Below, in pieces: positions 38,601 through 53,600 of a DNA stretch of 60,000 nucleotides. This stretch comes from Membranipora membranacea. Taxonomy: Eukaryota > Bryozoa > Gymnolaemata > Cheilostomatida > Membraniporidae. Every line of letters begins with the position of its first letter. Position 1 is the first letter of the stretch. A program made the translations under genes and the position numbers. Below the pieces are notes generated by a model. The model saw only the letters and a program-made list of their open reading frames with translations. It made no database searches and was not told where the DNA came from. The stretch spans positions 6,326,001 to 6,386,000 of the forward strand of contig OU612067.1 of NCBI GenBank assembly GCA_914767715.1, in the 5' to 3' direction.

Positions 38601-41600
38601 AAGAAAGAGATGGTAACATCCCTCCCTCCCTGCTAACATTCTGGTTGAATCAATGTTATTTTGAGATAATTTCAATTGAATCAAATATTGAATGTTGTTG
38701 AGCCACGCTATAGGTGATGAGGTGCTGTGCTGTCAGAAAGCACTAGGCAGAAGAAAGTATTTGTTAAATTGTTTGCATTTATTTTAATATTCAGAGAAAT
38801 GTTCAATAAAAAATAAGTATCTTCATTAAAGCCTCAGTGTCAGACCGATGTGCAATGTAAATGAGACATTGAGTTTTTTGAAACTGAATATCTATACCGT
38901 TACAGGATCACTGTGAATGACAAGGCCTATTGGTAGGCTGTACCAGAGAATGCCAATCTTCACTAGCCTCATGCTGCATGACTATAATTGAGTCTATGAT
39001 CCATTCTGTACATCTGATAGAAGATCTACCACTAGAATTATGGGATACACTTTTTTTAATTTTATTATAAGGGAAACCACTCAGAATATGCTAGCCCCCT
39101 CCTCAGGCTACAAAAGAGCCCGAGGTACGGTCCTCAATGGCTGAGGGCAGTCCTCCCTGTAAGGGGTGGACACCCATAGCCCGCTTCACGCTCAGAAGCT
39201 AGCATTGCTCCTCATCATCGTGGTTTGGGTCGGGACTCAATATGAAATTGAGATTCTAGCGATACATACTATAGAAATGATCCCTAAGAGTATGATCTTA
39301 ATGTGTAATGGTTGTCAAAAAACATCACTATTATGGGAGAAATGAATACAAATAGTGTGCTAAATTACAATAAAATGCTTATCCATGATACAGTAACCAT
39401 CTATGCTTATAATGTTCATTAATTGTCCATACAACAATATTTTAATCCTGATTTGCCCTATTTGTGTCTTGATCTTGTTTCAATGAAACTTAGAGAGCAG
39501 TGAAATATTGTACTATCCAAGTGGAAGCAATACCAAATTTATAGGAGCACCACCACTTTCTCCACTGTTGCATTAACAAAATATGACCACATATGTTGAT
39601 TCATGCCAAGATAATGACGGTTCAGTTCAACAATTTGCCTTGCAACAACAATAGTTAATAAAGTGGTCCAAGTCACCTTATTTCACTACAATCTCACTAC
39701 AATTTCACTACATTTCATTACAATTAATATTGAAATTTTAGAATAGACCAGAGATTGAAAATGTCAGGCCACCCAGCGTACCCGTGAAGTTCTTGCTCGA
39801 TTTGATCAGTTTTAGTTTTAACCCACGTGTTGGAAGCAAAACAGCTGATTGTATATTTGCACGCTGTGATACTTATTTACTACTCTATTGGTATATCAAA
39901 AGACCACATGGTATGTCCATTGTATGCTTGGATGAGCATTCATATCATGTGATATGCATCGGCCAATGGAATGATGGGAAATCCCCTACTTTACAGTACA
40001 AGAGGTAATGTAGGGAAATCCCTATTAATCTGAGCTCAGGATATGATTGAATATCCAGCAATACATAATAAGTGGTAAGGTCTCAGCCAAACGATAATTG
40101 CAACAATGAGTTGACTGAAAAAGTTTTCATCAATTATAGTTTCCTAGTCACAATGGTATTCTAGGCCAAAATCCTCGACCAATATAAAATGGACATTGAA
40201 GTGAAATATCAATGGATAATGGAGGCCGGATGTTGGATCTTAACTTCACTCTCAGACCCCTAAATAGCAATATAGTCTGTGCTATGATTACTCTTAGTTA
40301 TTGTAATAGTCAAATGGTATGGTCAGACATTTATCTCGGGATTTTTCATAGGCAGGCAGCGTGAAATGATGTAACATTGAGACAATCAGCATCACATCAA
40401 CTGTAAGTCTAAACACTAATGTTTCACAAAGTGAGAGCACTGAAGCCTGTCCTAAATGATAAAACCCCGCTGTCACAAATATACCCTTTTTATGTTTATG
40501 CCCGCAGAATGTAAATAAGGTGAAAATATCCTTTGTCATAATCAACCCATTCAAATAGTTTCCATCAATCTTGACTAGAATGTTTTGAACGTGACAGGTA
40601 TTACCAAAAGATCTTCCTGTATCAAGTTGAGCTACTGTTTTACAGAAAAACAATCTACAGTTTGCTTTAAGCTGCAGGGACCTTTATCACAGCATTACCA
40701 CTCTGATCAGAGAGCAGATCATGTGCTGTATTCTAAGGGTAGATTTTTTTTATTTGATTAAAAGGTGTAACCACTCAGAATATGCTAGCCCCCTCCTCAG
40801 GCTACAAAAGAGCCCGAGGTACGGTCCTCAATGGCTGAGGGCAGTCCTCCCTGTAAGGGGTGGACACCCAGAGCCCGCTTCACGCTCAGAAGCTAGCATT
40901 ACTCCTCGTCATCGTGGTTTGGGTCGGGACTCAATTTGAAATTGAGATTCTAGCGATACATACTATAGAAATGATCCCTAAGAGTATGATCTTAATTGGA
41001 CATGGTGGCTGAGAAAGATCAGTATATAGAGAAAAGTAATTATAAAGAGTGTACTAAGTGATCGGTTCAGCATACACATAACCCAGTAACTATAGTCTCA
41101 ATATTTTAGGATTATTTCTATCAAAACTCTTCTCAATGCTATTTCATATCCCAAAATTTGGATATTAAGGGGTAATGTATTAAAACATTCCAACTCTTAA
41201 CACAGTTAAGTGGAAGCAACGCCAAACTGATGTTAACGTCACATATCTCACTCTGTTATTAATCAAATAATGACCACGTGGGTTGATTCATGCCAAGATA
41301 ATGATGGTATTATGGTTAGTGCGTACTTATCTGGGTTCACTGGTTTGCTTTGTATACATACTGTTAATTAAATAGGCTTAGCTCTCACTTTTCATCACAG
41401 CTTAGTGACCCCTAGCTTTTATATGGGCTTCACAAATATTTGGCCTCCAAAATTGAAGAATTCAGGACCACCATGTGGCTTTGCGCTAAGCATGGTTATA
41501 TTTACTCTGAGCACACGTGGTAATAGTGAATCAGCTGATTTATATCGTGCTTTATTGCACCCATAGTCTATGATTGCACCATTCATTTATACAAGTGGTG

Positions 41601-44600
41601 TTATCACTGTATAGAAGCAGGGTGCTCACATAATTGCATGCTTGGGCGAGCAATACCACATGACATGCATTGTCCAATCAGATTATCCGATTGACACAAT
41701 TATGATTACAATGGGAAAACACGTTTACTAATATCACAGAGACAGCAGTTTGGCTATTATAGTCACTGGCCACGCTTAGTCTATGAATTTGTTATATAGA
41801 TAATAACTCTGTCTTGGCCGACACTTGTCATTCATGATTTGGATATCAGAGTATTTTGAAAATATTTTTAGAGACCTTTTGAGATTGCTTCACCTAAAGA
41901 CCTCCTTATATTTAATTTTCCACAAACCTCGAGTAGATATCTCAACTCTTCAGTCTCGATGAGTATGTAGAGATCTTCTGAGCTCACATCTAGTCCTTTA
42001 GGTACAGGAATCTGTGGGGTCTGTCTACTGGATGGCTGGTTCTTATCTCCCCCTGCACCTGCAGCAGTCCGCCGCATGTCAGTGCGAGACTTCTCTACAT
42101 ATATGAGGTAAAAGGTGTGAGCTTCTTATATGTAAGTAGTATAGCTATGCATAAACAACACTCATGTGTTACGTCTATTTAGCTATGTCTCAATAAACTA
42201 CAAAATGGTAGCAATGTTATAGCTGGCATCTGACCCTTCATTCACAGAAGAGTCCAGAATCATGGTTAGCAAAATTATGGTACAACTCATCTACAGGTAG
42301 CTTTGGTAAATTGACAGGCCTAAAGCTATGATCCCATTAGTCTGAATCTAGCAAGTAGACGACTAATTGTAAACAATGACTTGTATTGTAAGTGATGCTT
42401 GTTATGATTTGCCCGGGGGGGGGGGGGGACATCATATAGGGGAGGGCAAGAATCTGGGGGGGCTGAGACTAGTTATGATTGGTCTAATCCCCAGAATGCA
42501 ATCGTTTGCTGAGGAGCTGATTCTGACTGATACATGGACATGGTGCAAAGATGATATCAGAACACACAGCAGAAGTATAGTCATAAGTTGCGATAGTAAC
42601 AAAGCAATTTGAAAGGTAACAACAAACTCTGAAGCGGCCAGCAGAGAATAGGGTTGTTTATAGAGTATGAATATCAGGAGAGAATCAACGCGGCAGCTCA
42701 CAACTAAGTCAGCTGGTGGGAAAGCATACTTTTCAGAAAAAACTGAAATATGACATAATGTAATTCTCAGCAGAGCAAACTAAGCACAGCTTTATGAATT
42801 TTGGAAACTGGAGAATGAAACCACCAACTTTGAAGCATTTAACTCAACTAGAGCAAGATTATATTTCCAGATTATAAATCTAGTACCATTTCTCAATGGC
42901 TTGCCTGCCAATTCACAAATAGCTCTGGATAGAAGTATATCTATTTCTGTTCCACCACCGATATATCAAGCCATATAGACTTTACCGACCCTACATTTAA
43001 CGCAATCCTTGATCAAATTAACTTATCTGCCTACGGTTTACCCCATAACCGATTACTAGTAACAAAACCTACGCAGATTTCCGATTCCAATCATATATTT
43101 CTTACCTGCCCTGGATTTAGCCGAGTTTCTATATTGGCCTAAGTACAATGCATAGAATAGATTATAATCGTGGATAAAATTAAAAATCTGCACAGTGTTT
43201 TCTGCAAGGAATTGACATAGTTTTTGTTTCTGTTGCCACATCACCTATCGTAGGGCACATGCCATAGGTCACCTGTGATAGGTAGCCTGTCACAACTGTA
43301 GCACCTTTCAAAGGTCAGTCTGTACAGCCAACAAATTCATGATCAGAGGAGATATTGGTAATAACATTAAATACACTTTCAAAACTGAACATCTGGTCAC
43401 AGCCTAAGTATAGAGTGTTAAAAAGTACATAAAAATGACAGCACATACCTGCCGCATACACGCTATCGGGGATAAGTTTAGCTAGTTTAAAGTAGACATC
43501 ATTGGATGACCAGAGTCTCTCTATCCTTACTAGCTTCTGTTCCAGTCTGTACTCAGCTTTAGCTCGGGAGTATATAGCATCTATCAGAGCTTGTTGAGAA
43601 CCAAGGTTATATCCTAGTAACTCTTCCACTGTAAACTCCCAATCATCTTCATATCTCTCACCCATCCCAACAAATATGGCCTTCCAGTGAGCCGGCTATT
43701 GATGAAACGAAATGAAAAAAATGATTATTTCATGAAAGATTGATATTATTATTTGATTCATCATGTATTTTTACATGATCCACATCATAGAGTCAGCTTA
43801 GTGACGTCAGTGAGGCAGTGTATTAGTGTATGTATATAGTTTGCAAGCCGTCTTTCGTCAGCCGCAAACTTTCACACATACCTAATTAGGCCAACTCAAA
43901 AGCTAAATGATGGTTTGCGCTGTCTACCATTTTAAGTGTTTGAGCATTTCCCGATTAATCTCGACCCAACCTACAAGTTACAGGACATAGTTTGGCATAT
44001 TACTACAAGTTTCCCTGTCCCTAAAAATGCCTCTTTTTTACCACACAACACAGCTACGCTCGCTCGGGTAGGAGGTAGGTTAGCATAAACCATAGACTTA
44101 ATAATAAAGTGTTATTAAGTCTATGGCATAAACATATAACACTACTTATATAATATTTATATGTCTATGGGTACAGCATTAAGACATGTTCACCATAGCA
44201 AATCCAAACTGTGTAAGGTTTGCTCACCTTGAGAGCATCACTAGCCATCTTATGTAGTATAGGCAGCTCCTTCTTAAAATCTTCTAGTAGATTGAACCAG
44301 TATGCTAAGACGAGATCACCAGCGGGGAGATAAGACTGGATCTGTGTGGCTACAGCTAACCATTCTGTTATCTTATCCAGGGCCTTCTGCGCTGACATCT
44401 AATAAAATGAGAGTGAATGGGGTTTTTAAAGGCAACACCAAAATATTTGAAATTGAAAAAATGAGACTCGCTCTATTGTAAAACCATAGACTTAATAGTG
44501 TATTAAGTCTATGGGTAAAACTGACAAATATATCATCAATCAGAAATCAATATCATTATTGACTCAGTTCCATCCAACAACAAGGCTCCTTAGCTAATAC

Positions 44601-47600
44601 AGCAATTGACATTTGACATAATAAATGCAGTAACATGGCAAAGAATCTATTGACTAGTGGTATCAACATTAGAGGAGTTTGCACATCTCTGATACCTTTT
44701 TGAACAGTTGAGATTTCCAGTCTTTGATAGCGTGACTGGACACCTCAACATATTTCCACAACTCCTGTCTGACATCCATAGCATTCCCGATCTCTTGTAG
44801 GAAGGACAGCTGATACCCGTCCCCTGTGATCGCCTCCTTCCACTTAGAAGCCTGCTCTAACTTCTTACGTACCTGATAGAACTCATCGCGAATCTGTATA
44901 TAATAAGAACAAGAAAATAACAATCAGAGGAGATATACAACATGACATCCAATTATTCCCATTTTTTGGTAAATTGAGGGAGCTTGAATACTCACAGTAC
45001 CCCTTCTCCCACCCACACAACTGTCTGAGAACTCGGACTGTATCTTCATCACAACCAAAATCATAATCTTGACGGTGCTTTCATCTGCATATTTAGCTGT
45101 GTGTTTGCAATGACACACAATGCATTTATATTTTTTGGCATTTCTTGGTTCCTCAATCGTCAGTTGCTGTATTATTTAGTGATTCATGTTGGTATTTATC
45201 AAGGATCTGAGAGGTTTTATGTCCTACTCCAGATATTCTGGGACTTAATCAGAACAATAACAAGTAAGGTATTAATAGAGTAATTTGTGATTCTTACATG
45301 TCTCATGTCAATGAGGAGTTTGGTTGGATTCTGTTTCGGATCCAGGAAATCACCAGAAGTGGCTTCTTCTCCCAGTCTCTCAGCATCTGCTATCAGTGAC
45401 TAAAACAATGTGTTGGAAAAAAAATTAAATAAATTTGCCCAGTCTCAAACAATTGCTGTAGGGAGATAGGCTAAAGATAAGTTAACAAGCAGGTATTGAA
45501 ATTATCCCCTCTCAAATTAAAAATTCCAATTACGGCTTGTGTTCATAGACTAAAGCTATCTCACTTCAATATATCATAGTACCCTAATATATCTAACTCT
45601 TCCTGTAACCGTATCCACATGTTTGAACTTCTTGTTGGCAAATAGATGGAAAATATGTCAAAATAAGACTGTTATTTGTAGTTTAATTGCTCAAACGCTG
45701 CCCGGGTTGATTGCAGTAAAATTTTATTATCAACCCAATCAAAAAGGAGAAGTGGCTGATACTAAAACTGCTACTACCATCAACCCTGGATCAACATTGG
45801 AGATTTGAGACTCTTTGCGATGCTTTGCGATACTTTTCAATAACTATACTAGAGATGATAACACACATGTATGTCAAGCTCTACTGGATGAGCAGAAACA
45901 TAAATTGTGAGAGCTTCATTCTTAGACAGAGACATGGGATAGGAAACAGGAAGGGAACAGAGACTTAATCTACTTCAACCACACAACAACAACATTCAAG
46001 TCGTAATTATCCATCCGTGCATAGAGGTAATGACATGGGGACAGTTTTGAAAGCCTATAAAGGGTCTGGAGCAGTGAACACAGATATAACGCCTTGACAC
46101 AGGTGATCACTAGGTGACATAAAGTAACAAAATACATGCACTGTTTTTCTAGGGAAACATGGTGTCGCGCAACCTACAGTCAGCAACCAAACAACATATG
46201 GTACCAGAATACAACAAGACATTAGATTCCTAACCATACTAAACTTTGCATCCTGGAAACTTTTGCCTAGGATGTATATCCAGTACCCGATTCATCTGAT
46301 ACGAGAAACAGGTACTGGATAAGGCATCACTACCAGAATCATGCTTGAAGCGACATGTGAAAATTACCTTCAGTAGCAAAGAGTCAGAATTGACTTTCCT
46401 GCCATTATACTATCAACCAATCACAATGATTACCAAGACATAGAAATGAAGTTTATGTTTAAGGCAAACACACTATGACAAGACCTCATCAGCTGTTATG
46501 AATTAGTTGTTCCACAAGGTAGATTGGGGTTTTCACTGGCTATTACAACCACTAACATATAAACACGCCATTCCTAAAACTTCTCGATACACCGTTGCTA
46601 TGCTGGTATACCCAAACCACATTAACGTTGTGGCTGTGGGTATTGGGAAGTTTAGCCAACTCCACACAGGGGAAAGCACAGGGAATTATTAGGTTGTTTT
46701 CCTACTAGTCAAGAACACACAGACAATTAATGATGACAAAGTTTTAGAATGTTACTGGTTTGCTGGGTCAAACACTCACACACATTCAAACTAGATGGGT
46801 TGTTAGGGCATCGGTTAGAGCTGTGGGTTTTTTGTAACATGAAACTTCTCCTCTAAGTGTATTATCAGGGTTTTGCGTTAACAATTACTTTTTTATCACT
46901 GGGAATTCCCCTAAATTGCATTACGGGATAATCTAAATAATCATCAAATAGACCATGCCTTGCTCTTGACCTGATCTACTTCAGTTTAATATGTTACCTC
47001 ATAGCTCTGCTCGAGGTTGTTCATCATGACGGGGGTCTGAGTATTTATATACTCAGAGGCATCCTGCATCTGTCCGAGGAACATCTCCCAGTGCATCATA
47101 ACCTGGGCTTCCAGCTTCTCCTCATCGGTGGTCAGCTGACGGTAACTCATACGTACAACCTACAGATAGAGACAATCAAGCATATATTAGTTAAACTAAG
47201 CCAATCCACCTACTTTTTTTATCTGCTTCACAAACAAAATTAAAGGCAATGCCATAAAACTGAGGACAGTGGTTTGTGAAAGGCATTAGACATACACCGC
47301 ACATACACCGCACACAACCTTGAAGACATCTCCTTGATCTGCCATAAGCAAGGTGACGACTTGTCGGCATGAAATTTGTTTATCAAACAGAGTCCAGAGT
47401 ACAGTTTAAAATGAAAATGATCAACCCTGCTGACAGTTCAACGCATTTCACTACATGTGTCGGCTGAGGTGAACCTATTACCTCCATATGGAATCTAGTG
47501 AGAAACTCACCTCAAATAGAGATTTGATGTACTCGACCTTCTGCTGATAGCCGCCTGTGTTCGTTTTATACATGGAGACCTGCTTAGCGTACTGAGCAAA

Positions 47601-50600
47601 CGTTGATATCTCAGATGTCTTATTCTTCATATTCTACAAGAGAAGGAAATCAAAAGTATGAGCCATTGGTGAGGCAGAGGGCGGTGAGTAACGCCTCAAC
47701 ATTACTACTCAGATCTATTGTCTACTGGTCCATTTGCCTGCATTCGGAGTTGCTCTCGATCCACTTGTCCCGCGCAGTGGAGTGGAATGCAGGAAATTTG
47801 ATTAAACTTGATCTAGCTTAGATCAGATGCAGTCGGGAACCGTTCTCACATAGTCCGGAGTTCACTACACCAACCCGTCTAGTTGGTATGTTGTTTTAAA
47901 TGAATTAACACAATATTTAGTAGATTTGTTTCAGTTATTTACAACATCTAAAAAACCAACAACATATCCATGGAATCGCAATGGAGTAACTCCCTGAATT
48001 ATCTAGGATTGTATTATATAACTTCCTAGCTTGTCTTGTCAAGACAGGCAAATGGCACCCTGAGGCAAGTATAATATTTGTATTCCCTCTAATCCAAGTG
48101 TTAGAATTTCACCTCAACATAACTTTTGACATGGGAAAACCACCGGATTGCAATCAACAAGTTTGTTTGTCAAACTTATATCCTCGCAACTTCAACTCGA
48201 TATCTACCAATATGGTGACAAATACTGAACATGTTTTTGAAATTGATATTGAATACTAAAATGATATGAGTTAAAAGTAGTAATAGCATTTCAAAATTTA
48301 TTCATCTTAAACCCAATTTTAAATTGTATTGTTGTGATTATTAAAATGGCCGCCAAATGAGTGACACACCAGTGACACGATTGTCAATCATTTTGATGGC
48401 CAAGTTATTTTTCAATGTTTAGTGACGTGATGTTACAATAATAACATTCATCAATGTGCTGATGTAGTCATAACATATAATTACTACCTTGAAATAAAAT
48501 AAATATCCACCGTCTTCGTCTCTCTAGAAATTATCAATAGCTTTGAAACCTGGAAAGCCTCATTTGATGTGTAAAACAATGACAACACAACTCCGAAATA
48601 GACAATGGTGATATTGGAGAGCCCGGATCAAATCTTGGAGTTTTGGATCAAACGAGGGGCAGAATTTTACATGGTATCACAGAGCAGTTTGAAGGAAATT
48701 ATATGAACCTTTAATTCTTGCTAAGCACTATCAATTTTGAGAATATGTTTTGCATAAAGTGCCAAACTAATCAAAATAGAGAGCAGAAAAAAATTAAATT
48801 GAGCATGGAGCAGTGCATGAGATAATAACTTCGGACAACTCAATTCAAATTTGATAAGGAGCACCTACACCGATCAGAAGCCCTTCACTAAGCTCAATGA
48901 CCTATGAGAGAATCACTCTACATACCTTGATAATCTGCTGCATATCGGAGATAAATCCATTAGCCAGCTTGTTTGAGTTATCAGCCACAAACTCAATGAT
49001 ATCTTTGTAAATATCATTTAGCCTTGGTACCATTCTGTCATGTAGGGGTGTACAGTCAACCAGTACCACCTGAAGAGATATAAATATATGCAAAACAATG
49101 GTAACGATGAAGGAAACTTTGAGGATTTTTCAGCATGTTAGAACAAGAGGTTGATGTTACAGTATGTAGCACATAAGGGCACTGTTTGGAAACAGCCATC
49201 ATCACCATCATGTACTTAATGACATAACAGGTACCTCACAGCACAACTCAAGTGCTTACAACATGAAACTCTGGTAGCGATTTACATTATTGACTGCTTC
49301 ACCTGATTTGTGGAGAGAAAGTACTTCTCAAAGTTCTTTATACGTTCTGTCCAGGTTTTGATGGCCACCAGTTGTTGCTAAAATATAAATACAATAAAAA
49401 AGAAATAAGTAGTAGTAGTAATTAATGAATGAGTGTCACCGTAGCTGGACATAGTCAGACTCAAACCTTAACTCCAATTTAATTTCTAATCTAAGCTTCT
49501 ATATCTCTAGTAACCTATGACAATAACTTCGAGTCAAAACCTTCTAGATAAGAATTTCAATCTAATTATCAGGTGGTTTTCTCTCCATAATTCTTCCAAA
49601 AAACAGACCTTGATTAACACTCTGAAGCAGTGATGTGTAGCATAAGATGATGTTAGTTACTAATTATGACCGATGTAAAACCCAATGAGCTGAAATTGGA
49701 AGGAGGCCAATACGTAGTAAGTGAAAGAATGTATTATATAACTGGGACTTGACAGTTACAACATAGTCACAAGTGTTTCCAAACAAGAAAACATTCAGTT
49801 AATGATAAACAAGGACTCCACTACTCCTCTCCAATGAACTAAGGAATGACTGGGAGTATTATCCGATTAATGTAAGTAAAAAACGACAGTGAAAACTCAA
49901 GATGGGTCAGCCAACATACAGTCGTCACACTCTTTTGAGCCCATAATTTCCCCACAACCTAGACAAGATCTACGAAGCTAAACGTGTTAGGTCAGGCATG
50001 CAGTATGAAAACCAAACAGCGGCTTCAATATCGGAATGTCACATAGAGAGAGACTTCCAAACAATTAATAAAGCGGATAGTGAGAATAGAATCCACAAAA
50101 AAAGAGCTACATTGGTGGGGAGGGACACTCCCCTCCCCTTCCCAAATGTATGTTATACCTCAATGTTAGACGATTGTTCTCTTGGGTTGTAGCCCTGTAT
50201 AAGGAAGGAAGTGAATGGAAAAAGTCATAAACTAACTAAGCAGACATCAAAAGCTAAGCAGATCTAAACACTTACTAAGCAACAACATGCAGAAGATGAG
50301 AGAATAGTTTTACTCTCGTTTGACTGGTGCATTTTCTTGCAATAATGCTGTGGCTGATTTTTCAATGTTCGAATAGCCGGTTTTTCCAATGGTAAAGCTG
50401 ATTTGGCGAGAGAAAAATGGTACGTAATCATAAACCTATATGATTTTGTATGACCACTAATTTTAAGCAGCACAATAATCAAGACAATGAATCATTAGAT
50501 CGAACAACAAAATCAAATACCTAAATTGCAATAAATTTGTAACTAATAATTTTTCAAAAACACAGTAGAGAAGATTGGTGTCTAGGAGTAATCACCTCAA

Positions 50601-53600
50601 TATGATAGGCTTGTACATCCTTCCACTTAAGCTTAGTATGGACGTTCCAGCTATTACAGAAGTCCTCTATCTCATTAAACCAAGCATTCTCCTGTACAAA
50701 CAGCTGTATCTCATCAAAAGCTGCGTCCAGCACAGCGTCCCCCTCCGCTACTATGGCCTGGTGCTCGAGGCTGTGTACAAAACATGGATAAGATTGTGAG
50801 AAAACGATCAATAGTGTGAGTCTGTTCGGTTTCATCTCTAACCCTGCTGATGAAGCTGATCAGGATGCTCCAGATGCATGTAAGAGTTTATAATATTATG
50901 TATGAAGCTTTTATATAGTACTAGTTCTATTGTGATACATTGGCATATCAGGATTCAGTGAAGCCTATTTTGACGAGCCTCATTCGCTGGGGGTCCCCCC
51001 CCCCAACAAAGCTTGTCAAGACAGGGTAGATTCAGTGTGTCCAGGTCACCCTCTTGTAGAGCCTGTTAGAGCAGCATCGTGAGTTTAGTGTACATACTAT
51101 GTCCTCTCTGAAATTTATAAGACAACTCAATCATATTTGAGTATTAAAAAAATAGGAAAACATAACTCAAATAACTCACTCATTTTCAAGGATCTGAGCT
51201 ACATTTCTGCTAGTGAGGGGCGCGTACTTTCCAAAGTACCCATGTCCCTGAAGAGTCAAGTCATCTTCCATAGGAACTGCTAGGTCAGGGGTTCTCACTA
51301 GCAGGGAGTCATCTTCCTTGCTAGGGAATCCTAAAAGAATGACACAAAATAAGTGAGAATACTTCACATCATCAAATGAGTGAGATAGTAGCTTAGCTGT
51401 GAAATGATTTTTCATCATTATTCTTAGTTACTCAAGATATATTTTGACGATGATCGAAGCATTAGTAAAAATCAAGCCGCTGTGGAGGTTACGCGCCGCA
51501 TATTGACTTACGTTGTTGATGTCGATCTGGAGTGTTGAGTGATACCTTGACACTACTTCTCTGTCGTGTTCCTGAGCTGCCATTCTCACTACGCATTGTG
51601 TGAGAGGCGAGCTCATCTACAGTGAGACGGACCTGCTTCTGACTACCCGGCAGCTTAGGTCCGCTCACTGAAACAGCTTTGTCTTTACTTACTGCTCCTA
51701 CCGAAGCGTATCTATAAAAGAATCACATAATCAGTTAGGTCATATTAAAAGTTGCAGTCATTCTTTTTCACATACTTCTCAGTATTAATCACTGATGTGT
51801 CAGTATCTATGGGGCAGGATGTCAAGTGTGACATAGTTGAAGTCAATCTAAATCAAGTAATATGGGAAGTCCTGGGTCCGCCAATTGTTTTCACCTTGTG
51901 AATCAAAGTATTGTATGGAGGGGATAAAAAGGTAACAGTAACTAATCAAAAAGAGAGACCTAAATTCACTGTGGTATGTTTGCCTTTAAGAATACAATAT
52001 GGTTCATCATATCATCTCTAATCCAACACTCACCCTAGCCCAACACTCGCACGTCACTTACAAACACCGACCAGACACTAAACCAGCACTAACCCAAACT
52101 AACCCGTCACTAACCCGACACTAACCTGAGCCCAACACAAAACTTACCTCGTCTCAGGGACCATGTCGTTGACTCTGTCATTAATGAGATAATCAGCATC
52201 TATACCATAAGATACATCACAGAGAAGCTGAGGTAGATCATGTATGGCTCTCTTAATCTCATAGGAGAACTCTGCCCTCGTCGGATAGATGTCCAATTCA
52301 CCTAGAAATATGACCAAATGTTTCCAGGTTGTTTGCTAGGTTTGAAATATTTGGTAATATTAGTCCTTGACTCAGAAGACAGCAAGCTACATGATGAAAC
52401 TCAAGCATTAATAAGCGTTTAAAGTATAGGGTTGTTTTACCTTTGTCTGTGATTGATTGAAAATTGAAAACTCAGTGAAAATGTATTGATCGATGGATTC
52501 AAAATTTTCAACAACAAAATTTCAATTCGGTCTTTTGTCCAGGTGGGGGTTCAACCACTCACAAGCCATCAGAGGCTTCGCTATTGGACAATTACACAAT
52601 GCTTTGGAGAAGGCATCTAAGCCCAAAATACACATGCTACAGACACAGTATTGGGTGACCTTTGACTGACCTTTGTTGAACTGAAGAGCACACTTGAACA
52701 TGGCTTCTCTGCTTGTCTCTGGAGCGTTCTGAATGACCTTGTTTGTGAACTCTGCCACTGAGCTCTTTATAATGTGTACAAACTGTGCCAATATAACCTG
52801 ATCCACCATCTTAACAAAGTTACCCAGACGGCTACAAAACAATAAGTCTTGTGTGAGCAAAGGTTTTTCCATGAAATGCCATGAAATTCAAGTGAATTGA
52901 TATTTGAACTCATCAATAATCTTCATAAGGATATGTTTGGAATGATATCTTGATGGGGATAGTTGAGAGAGGACTGTGATGCTCGCCTCATTCAAGGCAA
53001 AGAAGGCGTGATCTCATGCAATTTTGGGCTAGAGAAAATAATAAATAACATACTTTGTGTCAGCTTGACATTGTTTCAGATGGTCTTCTCGGGATTTCTG
53101 TTTTTTATTTGTGAGATGCAGTGACTCTTTTGTGCTGAAATGGATTTAAACGGGACAGTGTCAGGAAATGGAGAAATAATAATACGATAAACACTAATAA
53201 CTCCTGACTTGTTTGATGTTAACAGAGCCGTTCGGAATTATACATGCATCAGCAGTTGAGAGGACTGATAGAATTTGGAGAACTAAGTAGCCTATCTCGA
53301 TATGCTCTGTGAGTTTGGAGGGGGCTGGGTGGGGTGCCCCCTCCCTCTCTTCAAGCATAATTTTTCAAGACAGGGAAGAGAAGATGCACACATAGTTATC
53401 TACGATACAACATCAAGTTAGAGTACTTCTAAGTGCTATAGTCATGGAACCGCCATGATTTATGTCACAGTGCATGCATTGTTGAACAAAAGATTTGAGA
53501 TTTCAAAATTGAACTTAAAATGTAGTAGCACCATCCATCTTGTGGTTTTCATACCTGTTATAATATTTTCTAAATTCAACAAAACGAACATGGAACAATA

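Larger units (their letters stand above)
38501..41927 (-). other. 3.4-kb dynein linker intron carrying a pair of direct repeats
   Basis: Between exons 41928-42094 and 38366-38500, whose phases match directly (0/0). Most of it is the two direct repeats described separately. No exon-like frame was found. Confidence 0.7.

Noticed and set aside
40721-40939. 72-codon frame over the 225-bp repeat core
   Set aside because: The reading frame is not kept in the other copy of the repeat, so it is unlikely to be coding.
42410-42430. Poly-G run as another member of the hairpin family
   Set aside because: No GCCTGTCTTGACAAGC arm is present on either side, so it is only a homopolymer tract.
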